Assembly: GCA_963732095.1 (NCBI GenBank)
Contig: CAVSZA010000004.1
Location: 39,644-103,643, forward strand
DNA: 64,000 nucleotides
Direction of reading: 5' to 3'
Origin: AP-15 sp963732095
Lineage (GTDB): Bacteria; Pseudomonadota; Alphaproteobacteria; ATCC43930; CGMCC-115725
The notes beneath the pieces are model-generated. The model did not search any database. It had not been told where the DNA came from and worked only from the letters and a program-made list of their open reading frames with translations. Positions 32,544 through 41,720 of the stretch are shown here, in pieces (positions within the stretch are counted from its first letter, which is position 1; each line of letters begins with the position of its first letter). The translations under genes and the position numbers were made by a program.

Positions 32544-32999
32544 ATGGCAGAACAGCAAAAGCAGCGAGGGCGAGGCCGCGGGCGGCCCTTCGAGAAGGGC
32601 CGGTCCGGCAACCCGGCCGGGCGGCCTCCCGGGATCGGGAAACGCGCGACCCAGGCAATGCAGCAGTTGCTCGACGGCGAGGCGCAAGCCTTGACCCGAA
32701 AGGCCGTCGAACTCGCCCTCGACGGCAATACGATGGCATTACGGATGTGCCTCGACCGCATCGGGCCGCCGCGCCGCGAGCGCGCCGTGCCGATCAAGCT
32801 CCCGCCGGTGCGCGACCCCGCCGATCTCGCGGGCACGATGACCGCGATCATCGCCGCGGCCGGGGAGGGCGCGATTTCGCCGGACGAGGGCGGCCGTCTG
32901 GCGCGGCTCGTCGAGATCTTCCTCAGAGCCGTCGAGACGCGCGACTTCGAACGGCGCCTGCAACTATTGGAGAATACCCCTCCGACCCCGTCTTATTGA
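32544..32999 (+). CDS. DUF5681-type small basic protein
   Basis: The 151-aa protein begins with basic RGRGRGRPFEKGRSGNPAGR, the signature N-terminus of DUF5681 proteins often found near phage terminase genes and as scattered singletons. It continues with a helical part (ATQAMQQLLDGEAQALTRKA, VELALDGNTMALRMCLDR) and PPRRERAVPIKLPPV. I use the ATG at 32544; an in-frame TTG/GTG slightly upstream is possible and no strong ribosome-binding site supports either. No phage genes adjoin. It is convergent with gyrB. Confidence 0.75.
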   Translation: MAEQQKQRGRGRGRPFEKGRSGNPAGRPPGIGKRATQAMQQLLDGEAQALTRKAVELALDGNTMALRMCLDRIGPPRRERAVPIKLPPVRDPADLAGTMTAIIAAAGEGAISPDEGGRLARLVEIFLRAVETRDFERRLQLLENTPPTPSY

Positions 33000-33012
33000 G
33001 CCCGACCGCGGC

Positions 33013-35595
33013 TCAAACGTCGAGGTTGGCGACGGAAAGGGCGTTGGCTTGGATGAAGTCGCGGCGGGGTTCGACGAGGTCGCCCATCAGGGTCGAGAAG
33101 GTTTCCTCGGCCGAATCGGCGTGGCTGATCTTGACCTGCAATAATGAGCGGATGTCGGGGTCGAGCGTGGTTTCCCACAACTGCTCCGGGTTCATCTCGC
33201 CCAGACCCTTGTAGCGCTGCACGTCGATGCCGCGGCGGCCCAGTTCCATGACCGCCTCCACGAGACTGACGGGTCCGGTGATCGGCCAGGTCTTGTCGCG
33301 GGCGGCGAGGGTCCCGGAGCGGTCGTAGACCTCGCGCAGCCGGGCATTGTCGGCATCGAGCCGGCGCGCCTCGGCGCTGCGCAGCAATGCCGCATCGATC
33401 AGGCGCCGCTCGTCGACTCCCTGGCGGGTGCGGCGGAAGACCAGGCCTTCGCCGGCGATAACCTCGCCGTGCCAATTGCGCTCGTGCTCCGGGGCGAGGC
33501 GGTTGAGCCGCTCGGCGGTCGTATGGGCAGCCTCTATCGCGCGGTTCGGGTCGGCGAGCAATGAGGCCGACAGTGCACCGGCGATCGCTGCCTGCTCGAC
33601 GACCTCCATGCTGCCGGCCTTGCCCGCCAAGGGCTGCAGCCAGCGGCGGTGGACCCGCGCCTGCTCCAATAGATCGCGCAGGTCGAGGCCCCCGCGCTCC
33701 ACGCCATCATGCTGCGTGAACACCGAATCCCGGAGCGCCGCGTCGATGCAATAGGCTTCGAGCGCCGCGTCGTCCTTCAGATACACCGCCTTGGCATTGC
33801 CGCGCTGCAGGCGATAGAGCGGCGGCTGGGCGATATAGAGAAACCCCTTGTCTATGAGGCTCGCCATCTGGCGGAAGAAGAACGTCAACAACAGGGTGCG
33901 GATGTGGCTGCCGTCGACATCGGCGTCGGTCATTATGATGATGCGGTGATAGCGCGATTTGTCGGGGTCGAAATCCTCGGTGCCGATCCCAGTGCCGAGC
34001 GCGGCGATCAACGTGCCGATCTCGGCCGAGCCCAGCATCTTGTCGAAACGCGCGCGCTCGACATTGAGGATCTTGCCCTTCAAGGGCAGAATCGCCTGAA
34101 AGCGCCGGTCACGGCCTTGTTTGGCCGAGCCGCCGGCGCTGTCGCCCTCGACGATGAAGAGCTCGCTCTTGGCCGGGTCGCGCTCCTGGCAATCGGCGAG
34201 CTTGCCCGGCAAATTGGCGATGTCGAGGGCGCCCTTGCGCCGGGTGAGGTCGCGCGCCTTGCGCGCCGCTTCGCGCGCCGCCGCCGCCTCGACGACCTTG
34301 GCGACGACCTTCTTGGCGTCTGCCGGGTGCTCCTCGAACCATTGTGTGAGCTTGTCGGCGACGATCCCTTCGATGACCGGCCGGACCTCGGAGGAGACCA
34401 GCTTGTCCTTGGTCTGCGACGAAAATTTCGGGTCCGGCACCTTGGCCGACAGGATGCAGGTGAGGCCCTCGCGCATGTCCTCGCCCGTCAGCGCAACCTT
34501 CTCTTTCTTGGCGATGCCGCTGTCGTTGGCATAGGCATTGACCGTCCGGGTCAACGCCGCGCGGAAGCCGGCGAGGTGGGTCCCGCCATCCTTCTGTGGG
34601 ATGTTGTTGGTAAAACACAGCATCGTCTCGTGATAGCTGTCGGTCCACTCCATCGAGACTTCGAGCAGGATGCCCCCGGCCTCCGCCGGGGCGGGCTTCT
34701 GCTCGCCGCGGATCACGATCGGCGGCGAATGCAAGACCTGCTTCGAGCGGTCGAGATAGCGGACAAAGGCTTCCAGTCCGCCCTCGAAGTGCAACGTGAC
34801 GGTCTTCGGCTCGACGCCGCGCAGATCGCTCAGCATCAAGGTCACGCCGCTATTGAGAAAGGCGAGCTCGCGCAGCCGGTGCTCCAGGGTCGTAAAATCG
34901 AATTCGGTTTTGCTGAAGGTCTCCGTGCTCGGCAGGAAGGTAATCTCGGTGCCGGTGGTGAGACCCTCGCGGTTCGACCCCGCCGGCCAGGGTGGGGCGG
35001 GACCCACCTCGGCGAGCGGCGCCTCGGGGACGCCGTCGCGGAACCGCATGAACCATTCCGATCCACCGCGATAGACGCGCAGATCGAGGCGCGCGGAGAG
35101 GCCGTTGACGACCGAGACGCCGACGCCGTGCAGCCCGCCCGAAACTTTGTAGGCGTTCTGATTGAATTTTCCGCCGGCGTGCAGGTGGGTCATAATGACC
35201 TCGGCGGCCGACACTCCCTCCTCGTCATGGATGCCGACCGGGATGCCGCGGCCGTTGTCGGTCACGGTGCACGAGCCGTCGGCGTTCAACGTTACGGTCA
35301 CGGTGTCGCAATAGCCGCCGAGGGCCTCGTCGATCGCGTTGTCGACGACCTCGTAGACCATGTGATGCAGGCCGGAGCCGTCGTCGGTATCGCCGATATA
35401 CATCCCCGGCCGCTTGCGCACTGCATCGAGCCCGCGCAGGACCTCGATCGACTGCTCGTTGTAAATCGCATCCGCGCCATTGGCTGCGCCGTTCCCGGCG
35501 GCGGGATCACCCGGCGGCAAACCGGTGCTCGCCGCGCGCCTGCTCGCGGCAGTGCCGAGAGGGCCGAAGGGGTCGGATGCGGAGATGTTTGCCAT
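33013..35595 (-). CDS. gyrB: DNA gyrase subunit B
   Basis: This is the ATPase subunit of DNA gyrase, which introduces negative supercoils. The 860-aa chain has the GHKL ATPase start RKRPGMYIGDTDDGSGLHH near residue 60, NGRGIPVGIHDEEG near residue 115, and GGLHGVGVSVVNGLSARL near residue 150. The TOPRIM block has LFIVEGDSAGGSAKQGRDR near residue 480 and IIIMTDADVDGSHIRTLL near 550. The C-terminal QRYKGLGEMNPEQLW is present. It is longer than the approximately 800-aa Escherichia coli protein because of an extended N-terminus and an insertion around residues 620-760, as in other alphaproteobacteria. It is last of the dnaA-dnaN-recF-gyrB series. Confidence 0.97.
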   Translation of the reverse strand: MANISASDPFGPLGTAASRRAASTGLPPGDPAAGNGAANGADAIYNEQSIEVLRGLDAVRKRPGMYIGDTDDGSGLHHMVYEVVDNAIDEALGGYCDTVTVTLNADGSCTVTDNGRGIPVGIHDEEGVSAAEVIMTHLHAGGKFNQNAYKVSGGLHGVGVSVVNGLSARLDLRVYRGGSEWFMRFRDGVPEAPLAEVGPAPPWPAGSNREGLTTGTEITFLPSTETFSKTEFDFTTLEHRLRELAFLNSGVTLMLSDLRGVEPKTVTLHFEGGLEAFVRYLDRSKQVLHSPPIVIRGEQKPAPAEAGGILLEVSMEWTDSYHETMLCFTNNIPQKDGGTHLAGFRAALTRTVNAYANDSGIAKKEKVALTGEDMREGLTCILSAKVPDPKFSSQTKDKLVSSEVRPVIEGIVADKLTQWFEEHPADAKKVVAKVVEAAAAREAARKARDLTRRKGALDIANLPGKLADCQERDPAKSELFIVEGDSAGGSAKQGRDRRFQAILPLKGKILNVERARFDKMLGSAEIGTLIAALGTGIGTEDFDPDKSRYHRIIIMTDADVDGSHIRTLLLTFFFRQMASLIDKGFLYIAQPPLYRLQRGNAKAVYLKDDAALEAYCIDAALRDSVFTQHDGVERGGLDLRDLLEQARVHRRWLQPLAGKAGSMEVVEQAAIAGALSASLLADPNRAIEAAHTTAERLNRLAPEHERNWHGEVIAGEGLVFRRTRQGVDERRLIDAALLRSAEARRLDADNARLREVYDRSGTLAARDKTWPITGPVSLVEAVMELGRRGIDVQRYKGLGEMNPEQLWETTLDPDIRSLLQVKISHADSAEETFSTLMGDLVEPRRDFIQANALSVANLDV

Positions 35596-35621
35596 GTCGT
35601 CCTTGTTCGAAGTTTCAGGGT

Positions 35622-36806
35622 TCAGAAGCTCGCGGCCAGCTGCCCGTCGCGCACCGACAGGAACTGGGCCTCGCGCCGCAACGGCGCGAACAGCGCCTCG
35701 TCGGTGCCGGTCAACCAGGCCTGGCTGTCGAGCCGCAGCAGCGCCTCGAACAATGCCGCGCGCCGGCTCGCATCGAGATGTGCGGCAATTTCGTCGAGCA
35801 GCAGCAATGGCGGCTCACCGCGCGCCGCCTGCTGCAGCCTCGCATGGGCGAGGAGAATCGAAATAAGCAAGGCCTTTTGCTCGCCGGTCGAGGCCAGCTC
35901 GGCAGCAAGGCCTTGCTCGGCCAAACTGACGTGCAGGTCGGAGCGATGCGGGCCGATCAGGGCGCCGCCGGCCTGCGCGTCGCTTTGCCGATTGCCGGCG
36001 AGCGCCGCGGCGAACTCCGCTTCGACAGCCAGCGCCGGCATCGCTTCGAGCCAATTCTCGACCGTGCCGGCGAGAACCAGCCGAGCGCGCGGAAACGGGC
36101 CTTCGGCCTCGGCGCAGACACCGTCGAGCCGCTGCACGGTCTCGCGGCGCCCCGCCGCGACCGCCACACCCTGTTCGGCCATGACTTCTTCGAGTGCGGT
36201 CAGCCACACCGGGTCTCTGGGGCCGTCGCGCAATAGCCGCGAGCGCTCGCGCAGCGCCTGTTCATAGGCCGCGACGCGCGAGCCGTGCGCCGGGTCGAGC
36301 CCGAGCACGAGCCGATCGAGAAAACGCCGCCTTCCGCCCGGGCCCTCGACAAACAACCGGTCCATCGGCGGGGTGAGCCATAAAACACCGAGTCGCTCGC
36401 CGAGCGCCGCTTGGCTGCGCACCGGCTCGCCGTCGATGCGCACGACCCGCCGTTCGCCCGCCGCCGCGTCGTGCCCGGTGCCGATGCGCAGGCTGCCGTG
36501 GCGGGTCGCGACGACCGCGGCAACAGCCCAGCCGCCGGTCGCGCCATCCTGACCCGGCCGGGGCCGACGATCGATTTCGGCGAGCTTGGTCCCACGCAAT
36601 CCGCGGCCGGGCGCAAGAAACGACACGGCCTCCAAAAGATTGGTCTTGCCCGCGCCGTTGGGTCCGGTAAGCACCACCGGCGCGGTGCCGACGGTGAGCC
36701 TCGTCTCGCGATAATTGCGGAAGTCAGTCAGCACGAGCCGCGTCACACCGACGCGATCTGCCGCGGCACCGGCATCGTCCCGGGCTTGCTGTGCCTCGGC
36801 AAACAT
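35622..36806 (-). CDS. recF: DNA replication and repair protein RecF
   Basis: RecF is an SMC-like ATPase that helps load RecA on gapped DNA. The 394-aa product has VTRLVLTDFRNYRETRLTV at the start, Walker A in VVLTGPNGAGKTNLLEAV near residue 45, the ABC signature region STGEQKALLISILLAHARL near residue 310, and Walker B LLLLDEIAAHLD near residue 340. I start at 36806 (MFAEAQQARD) because a longer in-frame start adds 13 unrelated residues. It lies between dnaN and gyrB, 26 bp from gyrB. Confidence 0.93.
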   Translation of the reverse strand: MFAEAQQARDDAGAAADRVGVTRLVLTDFRNYRETRLTVGTAPVVLTGPNGAGKTNLLEAVSFLAPGRGLRGTKLAEIDRRPRPGQDGATGGWAVAAVVATRHGSLRIGTGHDAAAGERRVVRIDGEPVRSQAALGERLGVLWLTPPMDRLFVEGPGGRRRFLDRLVLGLDPAHGSRVAAYEQALRERSRLLRDGPRDPVWLTALEEVMAEQGVAVAAGRRETVQRLDGVCAEAEGPFPRARLVLAGTVENWLEAMPALAVEAEFAAALAGNRQSDAQAGGALIGPHRSDLHVSLAEQGLAAELASTGEQKALLISILLAHARLQQAARGEPPLLLLDEIAAHLDASRRAALFEALLRLDSQAWLTGTDEALFAPLRREAQFLSVRDGQLAASF

Positions 36807-36934
36807 ACAAAGTATATGGGGTCGAAGGCACCCGGTTGCGAGCATTCCGCGCGATTGGAGTCATACGGTTTGGCGCCCGTCACCCACCCGCTGCGCGAGG
36901 CCGTCAGGGGCGTCCGCCGCCCTCCGATGGTCAC

Positions 36935-38053
36935 TCAAACCCGCATCGGCATCAGTACGTAAAGGGCGCTCGTGTCGGCGCTGTCGCGCACGAGGGTTGG
37001 CGAGCCGGCGTCCGACATGACGAATTGCACGCCCTCGCCCTCGATCTGCTCGGTGATGTCCAGTAGATATCGGGAATTGAAGCCGATCTCGAGCGGGCTG
37101 GCGGAATACCGCACCTCGAGCTCTTCGACGGCAGTGCCGTTTTCGGGGCTCGTTGCCGAGACGACGAGGCTGCCGTTTTCGATCGCGAGCTTCACTGCGC
37201 GGCTCTTCTCGGTAGAAATCGTGGAGACGCGGTCCACCGCCTCGGCAAAGGCTTTGCACTCGACCTCGAGAACCTTGTCGTTGTTGGACGGGATCACGCG
37301 GTCATAGTCGGGGAACGTGCCGTCGATCAATTTCGAGGTCAGCGCCGCCTCGCCGATAGCAAGGCGGATCTTCGTCTCGCCGAGCCCGATCTGAACCTCG
37401 TCCTCGTTCTCCTCCACGAGCTTCCTCAGTTCGAGCACTGTCTTGCGTGGGATGATGATGCCCGGCATGCCGGCGGCACCCTCGGGCAAGACCATTTCCA
37501 TCCGCGCGAGCCGATGTCCGTCCGTGGCCACGGCGCGAATGACCGGCACTTCGTCGGCTTTGGTCGCGTGGAGATAGATGCCGTTCAGATAATACCGGGT
37601 CTCCTCGGTCGAAATCGCGAATTGGGTGCGGTCGATCAAGGTTCGAAGCTCGGTCGCCGACAGCGAAAAGTTGTACGGCAATTCACCGCCCGCCATCAGC
37701 GGATAGTCCTCCGGGGGGAGACAGGCGAGGGTAAAGGTCGAGCGGCCGGAGCGCAGCACGAGGGCATTGCGCTCGCCGCTCGTCTCGATTTCGATCTGCG
37801 CGCCCTCGCGCAACTTGCGGACGATGTCGTAGAGGGTGTGGGCCGGTGCGGTGGTGCGGCCCTCGCGATCGATTTGGGCCGGAACGCGCTCGACGATCTC
37901 GAGATCCATATCGGTTGCGCTCAGCGCCAGCCTGCCCGGCTCGGCGCGCAGCAATACGTTCGACAGTATCGGGATCGTCGTCCGTCGTTCGACGACACTT
38001 TGTACATGCCCCAGCGCCTTCAAGAAGGCCGCCCGTTCAATGGTCAGTTTCAT
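36935..38053 (-). CDS. dnaN: DNA polymerase III subunit beta (sliding clamp)
   Basis: This 372-aa clamp gives processivity to the replicative polymerase. It starts MKLTIERAAFLKALGHVQSV and shows three repeated clamp folds, with RRTTIPILSNVLLRAEPGRL, RTQFAISTEETRYYLNGIYL near residue 150, and IGFNSRYLLDITEQIEGEGV near residue 325; the C-terminal ALYVLMPMRV is canonical. Normal length. It lies between dnaA and recF on the same strand, 163 bp after the dnaA stop. Confidence 0.97.
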   Translation of the reverse strand: MKLTIERAAFLKALGHVQSVVERRTTIPILSNVLLRAEPGRLALSATDMDLEIVERVPAQIDREGRTTAPAHTLYDIVRKLREGAQIEIETSGERNALVLRSGRSTFTLACLPPEDYPLMAGGELPYNFSLSATELRTLIDRTQFAISTEETRYYLNGIYLHATKADEVPVIRAVATDGHRLARMEMVLPEGAAGMPGIIIPRKTVLELRKLVEENEDEVQIGLGETKIRLAIGEAALTSKLIDGTFPDYDRVIPSNNDKVLEVECKAFAEAVDRVSTISTEKSRAVKLAIENGSLVVSATSPENGTAVEELEVRYSASPLEIGFNSRYLLDITEQIEGEGVQFVMSDAGSPTLVRDSADTSALYVLMPMRV

Positions 38054-38216
38054 GTTGGCTACACAAGAGTTGCCGACCCTGGCCGCCGCCGCCCTCGGGT
38101 CATGCCCAGAGGGCGGTCAGTGCCCCCGCCGGGTCATTCCGGCTCGACGGGACAGCACTATAGCACGATCGGCCGCCCGCCTCAGCACCCGTTTGCCGCA
38201 GACGCCTTATGGGCGC

Positions 38217-39677
38217 TCAGCCCTGCAGCATCCGGCGCAGCAACTCGACATCCTCGGCAAGCGACGGATCGGTCCGCGTGAGCTCTTCGATCTTGCGCAC
38301 CGCGTGCATGACGGTGGTGTGATCACGGCCGCCGAACTTGCGGCCGATTTGCGGCAGCGATCGCGTCGTCAGCTGCTTGGCCAGGTACATCGCGACCTGA
38401 CGCGGGCGGGCTACGGCGCGGGCCCGGCGATCGGAGGTCATCTCGCCTAGTTTTATATTGAAATGTTCGGCGACCTTTTTCTGGATTTCGTCGATGGAAA
38501 CGCGCCGCTCGTGTGAGCGGAGGAGATCGTGCAGCACCTCCTGGACGCTCTCCAGGGTGATATCGCGCCCGACCAGCTGGACGTGGGCGGCGATTCGGTT
38601 CAACGCCCCCTCGAGGTCTCGAACGTTCGAGGCGATCTTGTGGGCCAAAAATTCCATCACCTTCGGCGGAATCCGCAAGCCGCCTTGCTCGGCTTTCGAC
38701 TGCAAAATTCCGAGGCGCAATTCATAAGTGGTCGGGTGCAGATCGGCGACCAGTCCCCAGCCCAGCCGGGAGCGCATGCGCTCTTCCATACCTTCGAGGT
38801 CGGAGGGCGATTTGTCGGCCGAGATCACGATCTGCCGGTTCTCGTCGACCAGAGCATTAAAGGTGTGGAAGAATTCCTCCTGGGTCGATTCCTTACCGAT
38901 GATGAATTGCACATCATCGATCATCAACAGATCGACCGAGCGGAATTGTTCCTTGAAGTCCATGGTCGATTTGAAGCGCAATGCTCGAATGAACTGATAC
39001 ATGAACTTTTCGGCGGAAAGATAGATTATCTTACGATCGCAGGCATGCTTGCGGACGTGCCAGGCCACGGCGTGCATCAGATGTGTCTTGCCGAGCCCGA
39101 CGCCGCCATACAGAAACAGCGGATTGAACGGCACCGGGGTACCCGGAAACGCGCAAGCCTCGGCGACGCGCCGGGCCGCGGCGTGGGCGAGTTCGTTGGG
39201 CTTGCCGACAACGAAATTCTCGAAAACGAAGCGGTGGTCGAGAGCCAAGAGCTGTGCCCGGTCATCAACGATTTCGAGCGGCAGTACAGATCCGGCAGGA
39301 GCAGTCGAGGCCGGAGGAGCTTCCGCATCATCACCATCCGGGCCGGCGAATTGGTTTCCGTTTAGAGGCCTCGAAGGCATGCTGACGACGACCGAGAGGC
39401 GGTTTACTTGCTCGTTGTCCGCCTGCCACAGCGCGAGGAGCCTATCGGCATAATGGGTCGCCACCCAGTCGCGCAAAAAACGCGTGGGTGCCGCGATGAC
39501 GGCCTGTCCGCTATCGACGTGCTCCAGGCTCATCGGTTGCAGCCAGTTGCGGAAGGCATCCTCGCCAACTTCCGCCCTGAGCTGACCGAGAACCGCGATC
39601 CACTCCGCCTCCCGCGCCGCGATCGTATTGGTCGCATCTTCTTGAGTTGCTAGCGCCACCCCTCCACCCCCATCCAT
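38217..39677 (-). CDS. dnaA: Chromosomal replication initiator protein DnaA
   Basis: DnaA is the AAA+ initiator that opens the origin. The 486-aa product has domain I (LGQLRAEVGEDAFRNWLQPM near residue 30), Walker A FLYGGVGLGKTHLMHAVAW near residue 185, and Walker B VDLLMIDDVQFIIGK near residue 245. The C-terminal DNA-binding HTH has SLPQIGRKFGGRDHTTVMHAV near residue 450. The start at 39677 gives MDGGGGVALATQED; the GTG six codons later is an alternative. Upstream lies a palindrome GTCAAG-tg-CTTGAC that may regulate it. It is downstream of rpsT as in many alphaproteobacteria. Confidence 0.96.
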   Translation of the reverse strand: MDGGGGVALATQEDATNTIAAREAEWIAVLGQLRAEVGEDAFRNWLQPMSLEHVDSGQAVIAAPTRFLRDWVATHYADRLLALWQADNEQVNRLSVVVSMPSRPLNGNQFAGPDGDDAEAPPASTAPAGSVLPLEIVDDRAQLLALDHRFVFENFVVGKPNELAHAAARRVAEACAFPGTPVPFNPLFLYGGVGLGKTHLMHAVAWHVRKHACDRKIIYLSAEKFMYQFIRALRFKSTMDFKEQFRSVDLLMIDDVQFIIGKESTQEEFFHTFNALVDENRQIVISADKSPSDLEGMEERMRSRLGWGLVADLHPTTYELRLGILQSKAEQGGLRIPPKVMEFLAHKIASNVRDLEGALNRIAAHVQLVGRDITLESVQEVLHDLLRSHERRVSIDEIQKKVAEHFNIKLGEMTSDRRARAVARPRQVAMYLAKQLTTRSLPQIGRKFGGRDHTTVMHAVRKIEELTRTDPSLAEDVELLRRMLQG

Positions 39678-39805
39678 AGAACAGACGCAATTCCGGCCGA
39701 CCGCCCGGCAATACTTCATCGTACAGAGGCGCACATCGTGTCTCTGCCATACTACTCAATACGCGAAGTGACGCTCTCCCTGTCACTGATTACAGCCAGC
39801 TATAT

Positions 39806-39819
39806 GTCAAGTGCTTGAC
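39806..39819. promoter_or_regulatory. Candidate regulatory palindrome upstream of dnaA
   Basis: Perfect inverted repeat GTCAAG-tg-CTTGAC, followed 5 bases later by another CTTGAC half-site. It lies about 130 bp upstream of the dnaA start in the only intergenic space that can hold the dnaA promoter. On the minus strand, TTGACA within it could also act as a -35 element. No convincing DnaA boxes (TTATCCACA) were found here. Confidence 0.4.
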
Positions 39820-40038
39820 GTTTTCTTGACGCTTGGTGCCATTTACACGGCATAGCCGTATTTATGAGCACTGTTACTAGAAAGTTTACCGATGTGTCGG
39901 ATTCGTGGCAATGGGATCGAAGGAGGAACATCGGAATATTTTTTTCGCCGTAAGCGCTGGCGGTTCGTTCGCCTAAGAAACCCTCGTCGGGCCTCACCTG
40001 CGGCATTCCGCCGCGGAATTGATCGGCCCGATTTCTGG

Positions 40039-40299
40039 TCAGAGCGCGTTGATCCGTGCCGCCAGCCGCGACAACTTGCGCGAGACCGTGTTCTTGTGGA
40101 GCACGCCTTTGGTTATCGCCCGATGCAACTCGGGCTGCGCCTGCCGGAGAGCCGAGTCTGCCGTCGCCTTGTCCCCGGTTGCGATCGCCGTCTCGACCTT
40201 TTTCACGAAGGTGCGCACTCGGCTCACTCGGGCGCGATTGATGGCCGTACGCTTGGCCGTTTGCCGGATGCGCTTTTCCGCGGATTTGTGATTAGCCAT
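40039..40299 (-). CDS. rpsT: 30S ribosomal protein S20
   Basis: This 86-aa primary 16S rRNA-binding protein of the small subunit has the very typical start MANHKSAEKRIRQTAKRT, the middle VRTFVKKVETAIATGDKATA, and the end VLHKNTVSRKLSRLAARINA. Start at 40299. It stands alone upstream of dnaA on the same strand, with about 360 bp between, the standard alphaproteobacterial arrangement. Confidence 0.96.
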   Translation of the reverse strand: MANHKSAEKRIRQTAKRTAINRARVSRVRTFVKKVETAIATGDKATADSALRQAQPELHRAITKGVLHKNTVSRKLSRLAARINAL

Positions 40300-41129
40300 G
40301 CATTTCGCCGTGATCGGAGGAGGGGGTTTATATCGGGGCCTCGTCCGTGACGTCAACTTCGCGCGGCGAGTTCCCTCATCTCGGGCTATTGGTTGGACAT
40401 TCGGCGAATTTCCATGGTAGCCGGAGATTCTTCTTTTGTTCTGTTCGGATGGTGCCGCGAATTGGCTCAATGCATTGCAGCACTTTGTCCGAGGATCGAT
40501 CAGCCAGACACTCGCCGGCGCTGCCCTGCCCAGTCAGAAGATCGGCGCCAATACTGCCTGACTTTACCCCAACGTGATCCTCTACAACCTGCTGTCTTGC
40601 ATACAAACCCGTCGGTTCACCCGAAGATTTGGCACACCGCACGGCCCAAAGCGTCCGCGCTTCTTGCTTCCGAACGCAGCCGGAAAGGTCGTCCGCCATG
40701 CCCGTGAGCCGCTCCCGCGTTGCACTAAGAAGATCGCCAAAGCCCTCGGGGAAGCCCGACGCGAACCCGGTTTTCCTCGAACGCCCCCGCGTACACGGGA
40801 TTGGGGGCGGGGCAATCAGCAGCGCCCCAAACCATAAGTTTAAAAGCGTCGCCATTTTGCCACTGTGGCTGAGGCGACACACTTCGTTGAAAAACCTAAA
40901 ACTGCATGTGGGCTCGATTGACTCTAAACCGTCCCTGGATAGTATTTAGGGAGCGATTTCGGCTTGTGCGCTGTATCGGTCTCGAAGCGACAAGTAGTCG
41001 GCAAGCGTTCGCCTTTCCGGTTCGCCATGGAAAGGGAGAAGGGACGCGATCGGAGTTCGGCACGCGGCGGTCGCGTTCGGGGGAGCATGGCTGCAGAGAT
41101 GCAGCCTAAGACGGGGTCGAGGGGAAAAA
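40300..41129. other. 830-bp stretch without a convincing gene
   Basis: Several frames of 70-170 codons are open here on both strands, but none has a recognisable domain, a good ribosome-binding site or consistent codon use, and they overlap each other. The promoter of rpsT must lie at the left edge. No RNA gene or repeat was recognised. Confidence 0.45.
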
Positions 41130-41585
41130 GTGTCAAAGCAGACGAACGTTGTGCCATTCCCGCTGACGGTAAGGGGGGTCCGATCGGCGACAGATAAGGC
41201 CTGTTCGCCGACCGGCTATGAATTCACCCAAGAGGAACTGGTTGCGCTGTGCCGGTGGTTTTCGGCAATGAAATACGCCTTTCCGGGGACGGAAGGGGTA
41301 ATGATGGTGAGTCATCAGGAGGCTTACTCCGCAGTCGGGCTCTACAACCGGGCAGGAGGCGCGCCGAATTGTCTGGTTGCCAAACATCAGGTGGGCGGCG
41401 CGGCGCGATTTTTCTGGTCGACCGAATTCGACCCACCCCGTCCGATCAACGATTTATCCGAGATTACGGATGCCCACATCCGCGCCATTCGTCCGCCGCG
41501 CAACGAAAAGGGCTGGCTCGACCCGACCGGATGGATGGGCGTCTATGCATCGCGGCTGATCGCAACGCAGTTTCAACGCGTCTAG
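41130..41585 (+). CDS. Uncharacterised 151-aa protein
   Basis: Codon use and composition resemble neighbouring genes. It starts at GTG 41130 (MSKQTNVVPFPLTVRG) behind GAGGGGAAAAA. Visible segments are YEFTQEELVALCRWFSAMKY, GVMMVSHQEAYSAVGLYNRA and RFFWSTEFDPPRPINDLSEI, with no signal peptide or membrane segment. I do not recognise the family. It precedes a polysaccharide export gene on the same strand, so it may belong to that locus. Confidence 0.6.
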   Translation: MSKQTNVVPFPLTVRGVRSATDKACSPTGYEFTQEELVALCRWFSAMKYAFPGTEGVMMVSHQEAYSAVGLYNRAGGAPNCLVAKHQVGGAARFFWSTEFDPPRPINDLSEITDAHIRAIRPPRNEKGWLDPTGWMGVYASRLIATQFQRV

Positions 41586-41720
41586 TTTCTTATCGCATCC
41601 CTCCCCCCGATCGGGCCTCGGGAAACAGGTATCCGATCCAACAGTGGTGATTGGCCACGAGGCTTGCCGCCATCCTCGTATTAGTAGAATACTACACCGG
41701 ATATAAACCGAACCGCGTCA

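Noticed and set aside
33709..36267. 852-codon plus-strand frame opposite gyrB and recF
   Set aside because: It is entirely antisense to two essential genes with unmistakable motifs; the composition is that of a codon-bias shadow.
39735..40038. Chromosomal replication origin at dnaA
   Set aside because: No recognisable cluster of DnaA boxes or AT-rich unwinding region; dnaA is often remote from oriC in alphaproteobacteria.
40376..40882. 168-codon open frame on the minus strand between rpsT and the uncharacterised gene
   Set aside because: No recognisable domain, no good ribosome-binding site, and overlapping frames on the other strand look equally good or bad. I describe the region as non-coding instead.
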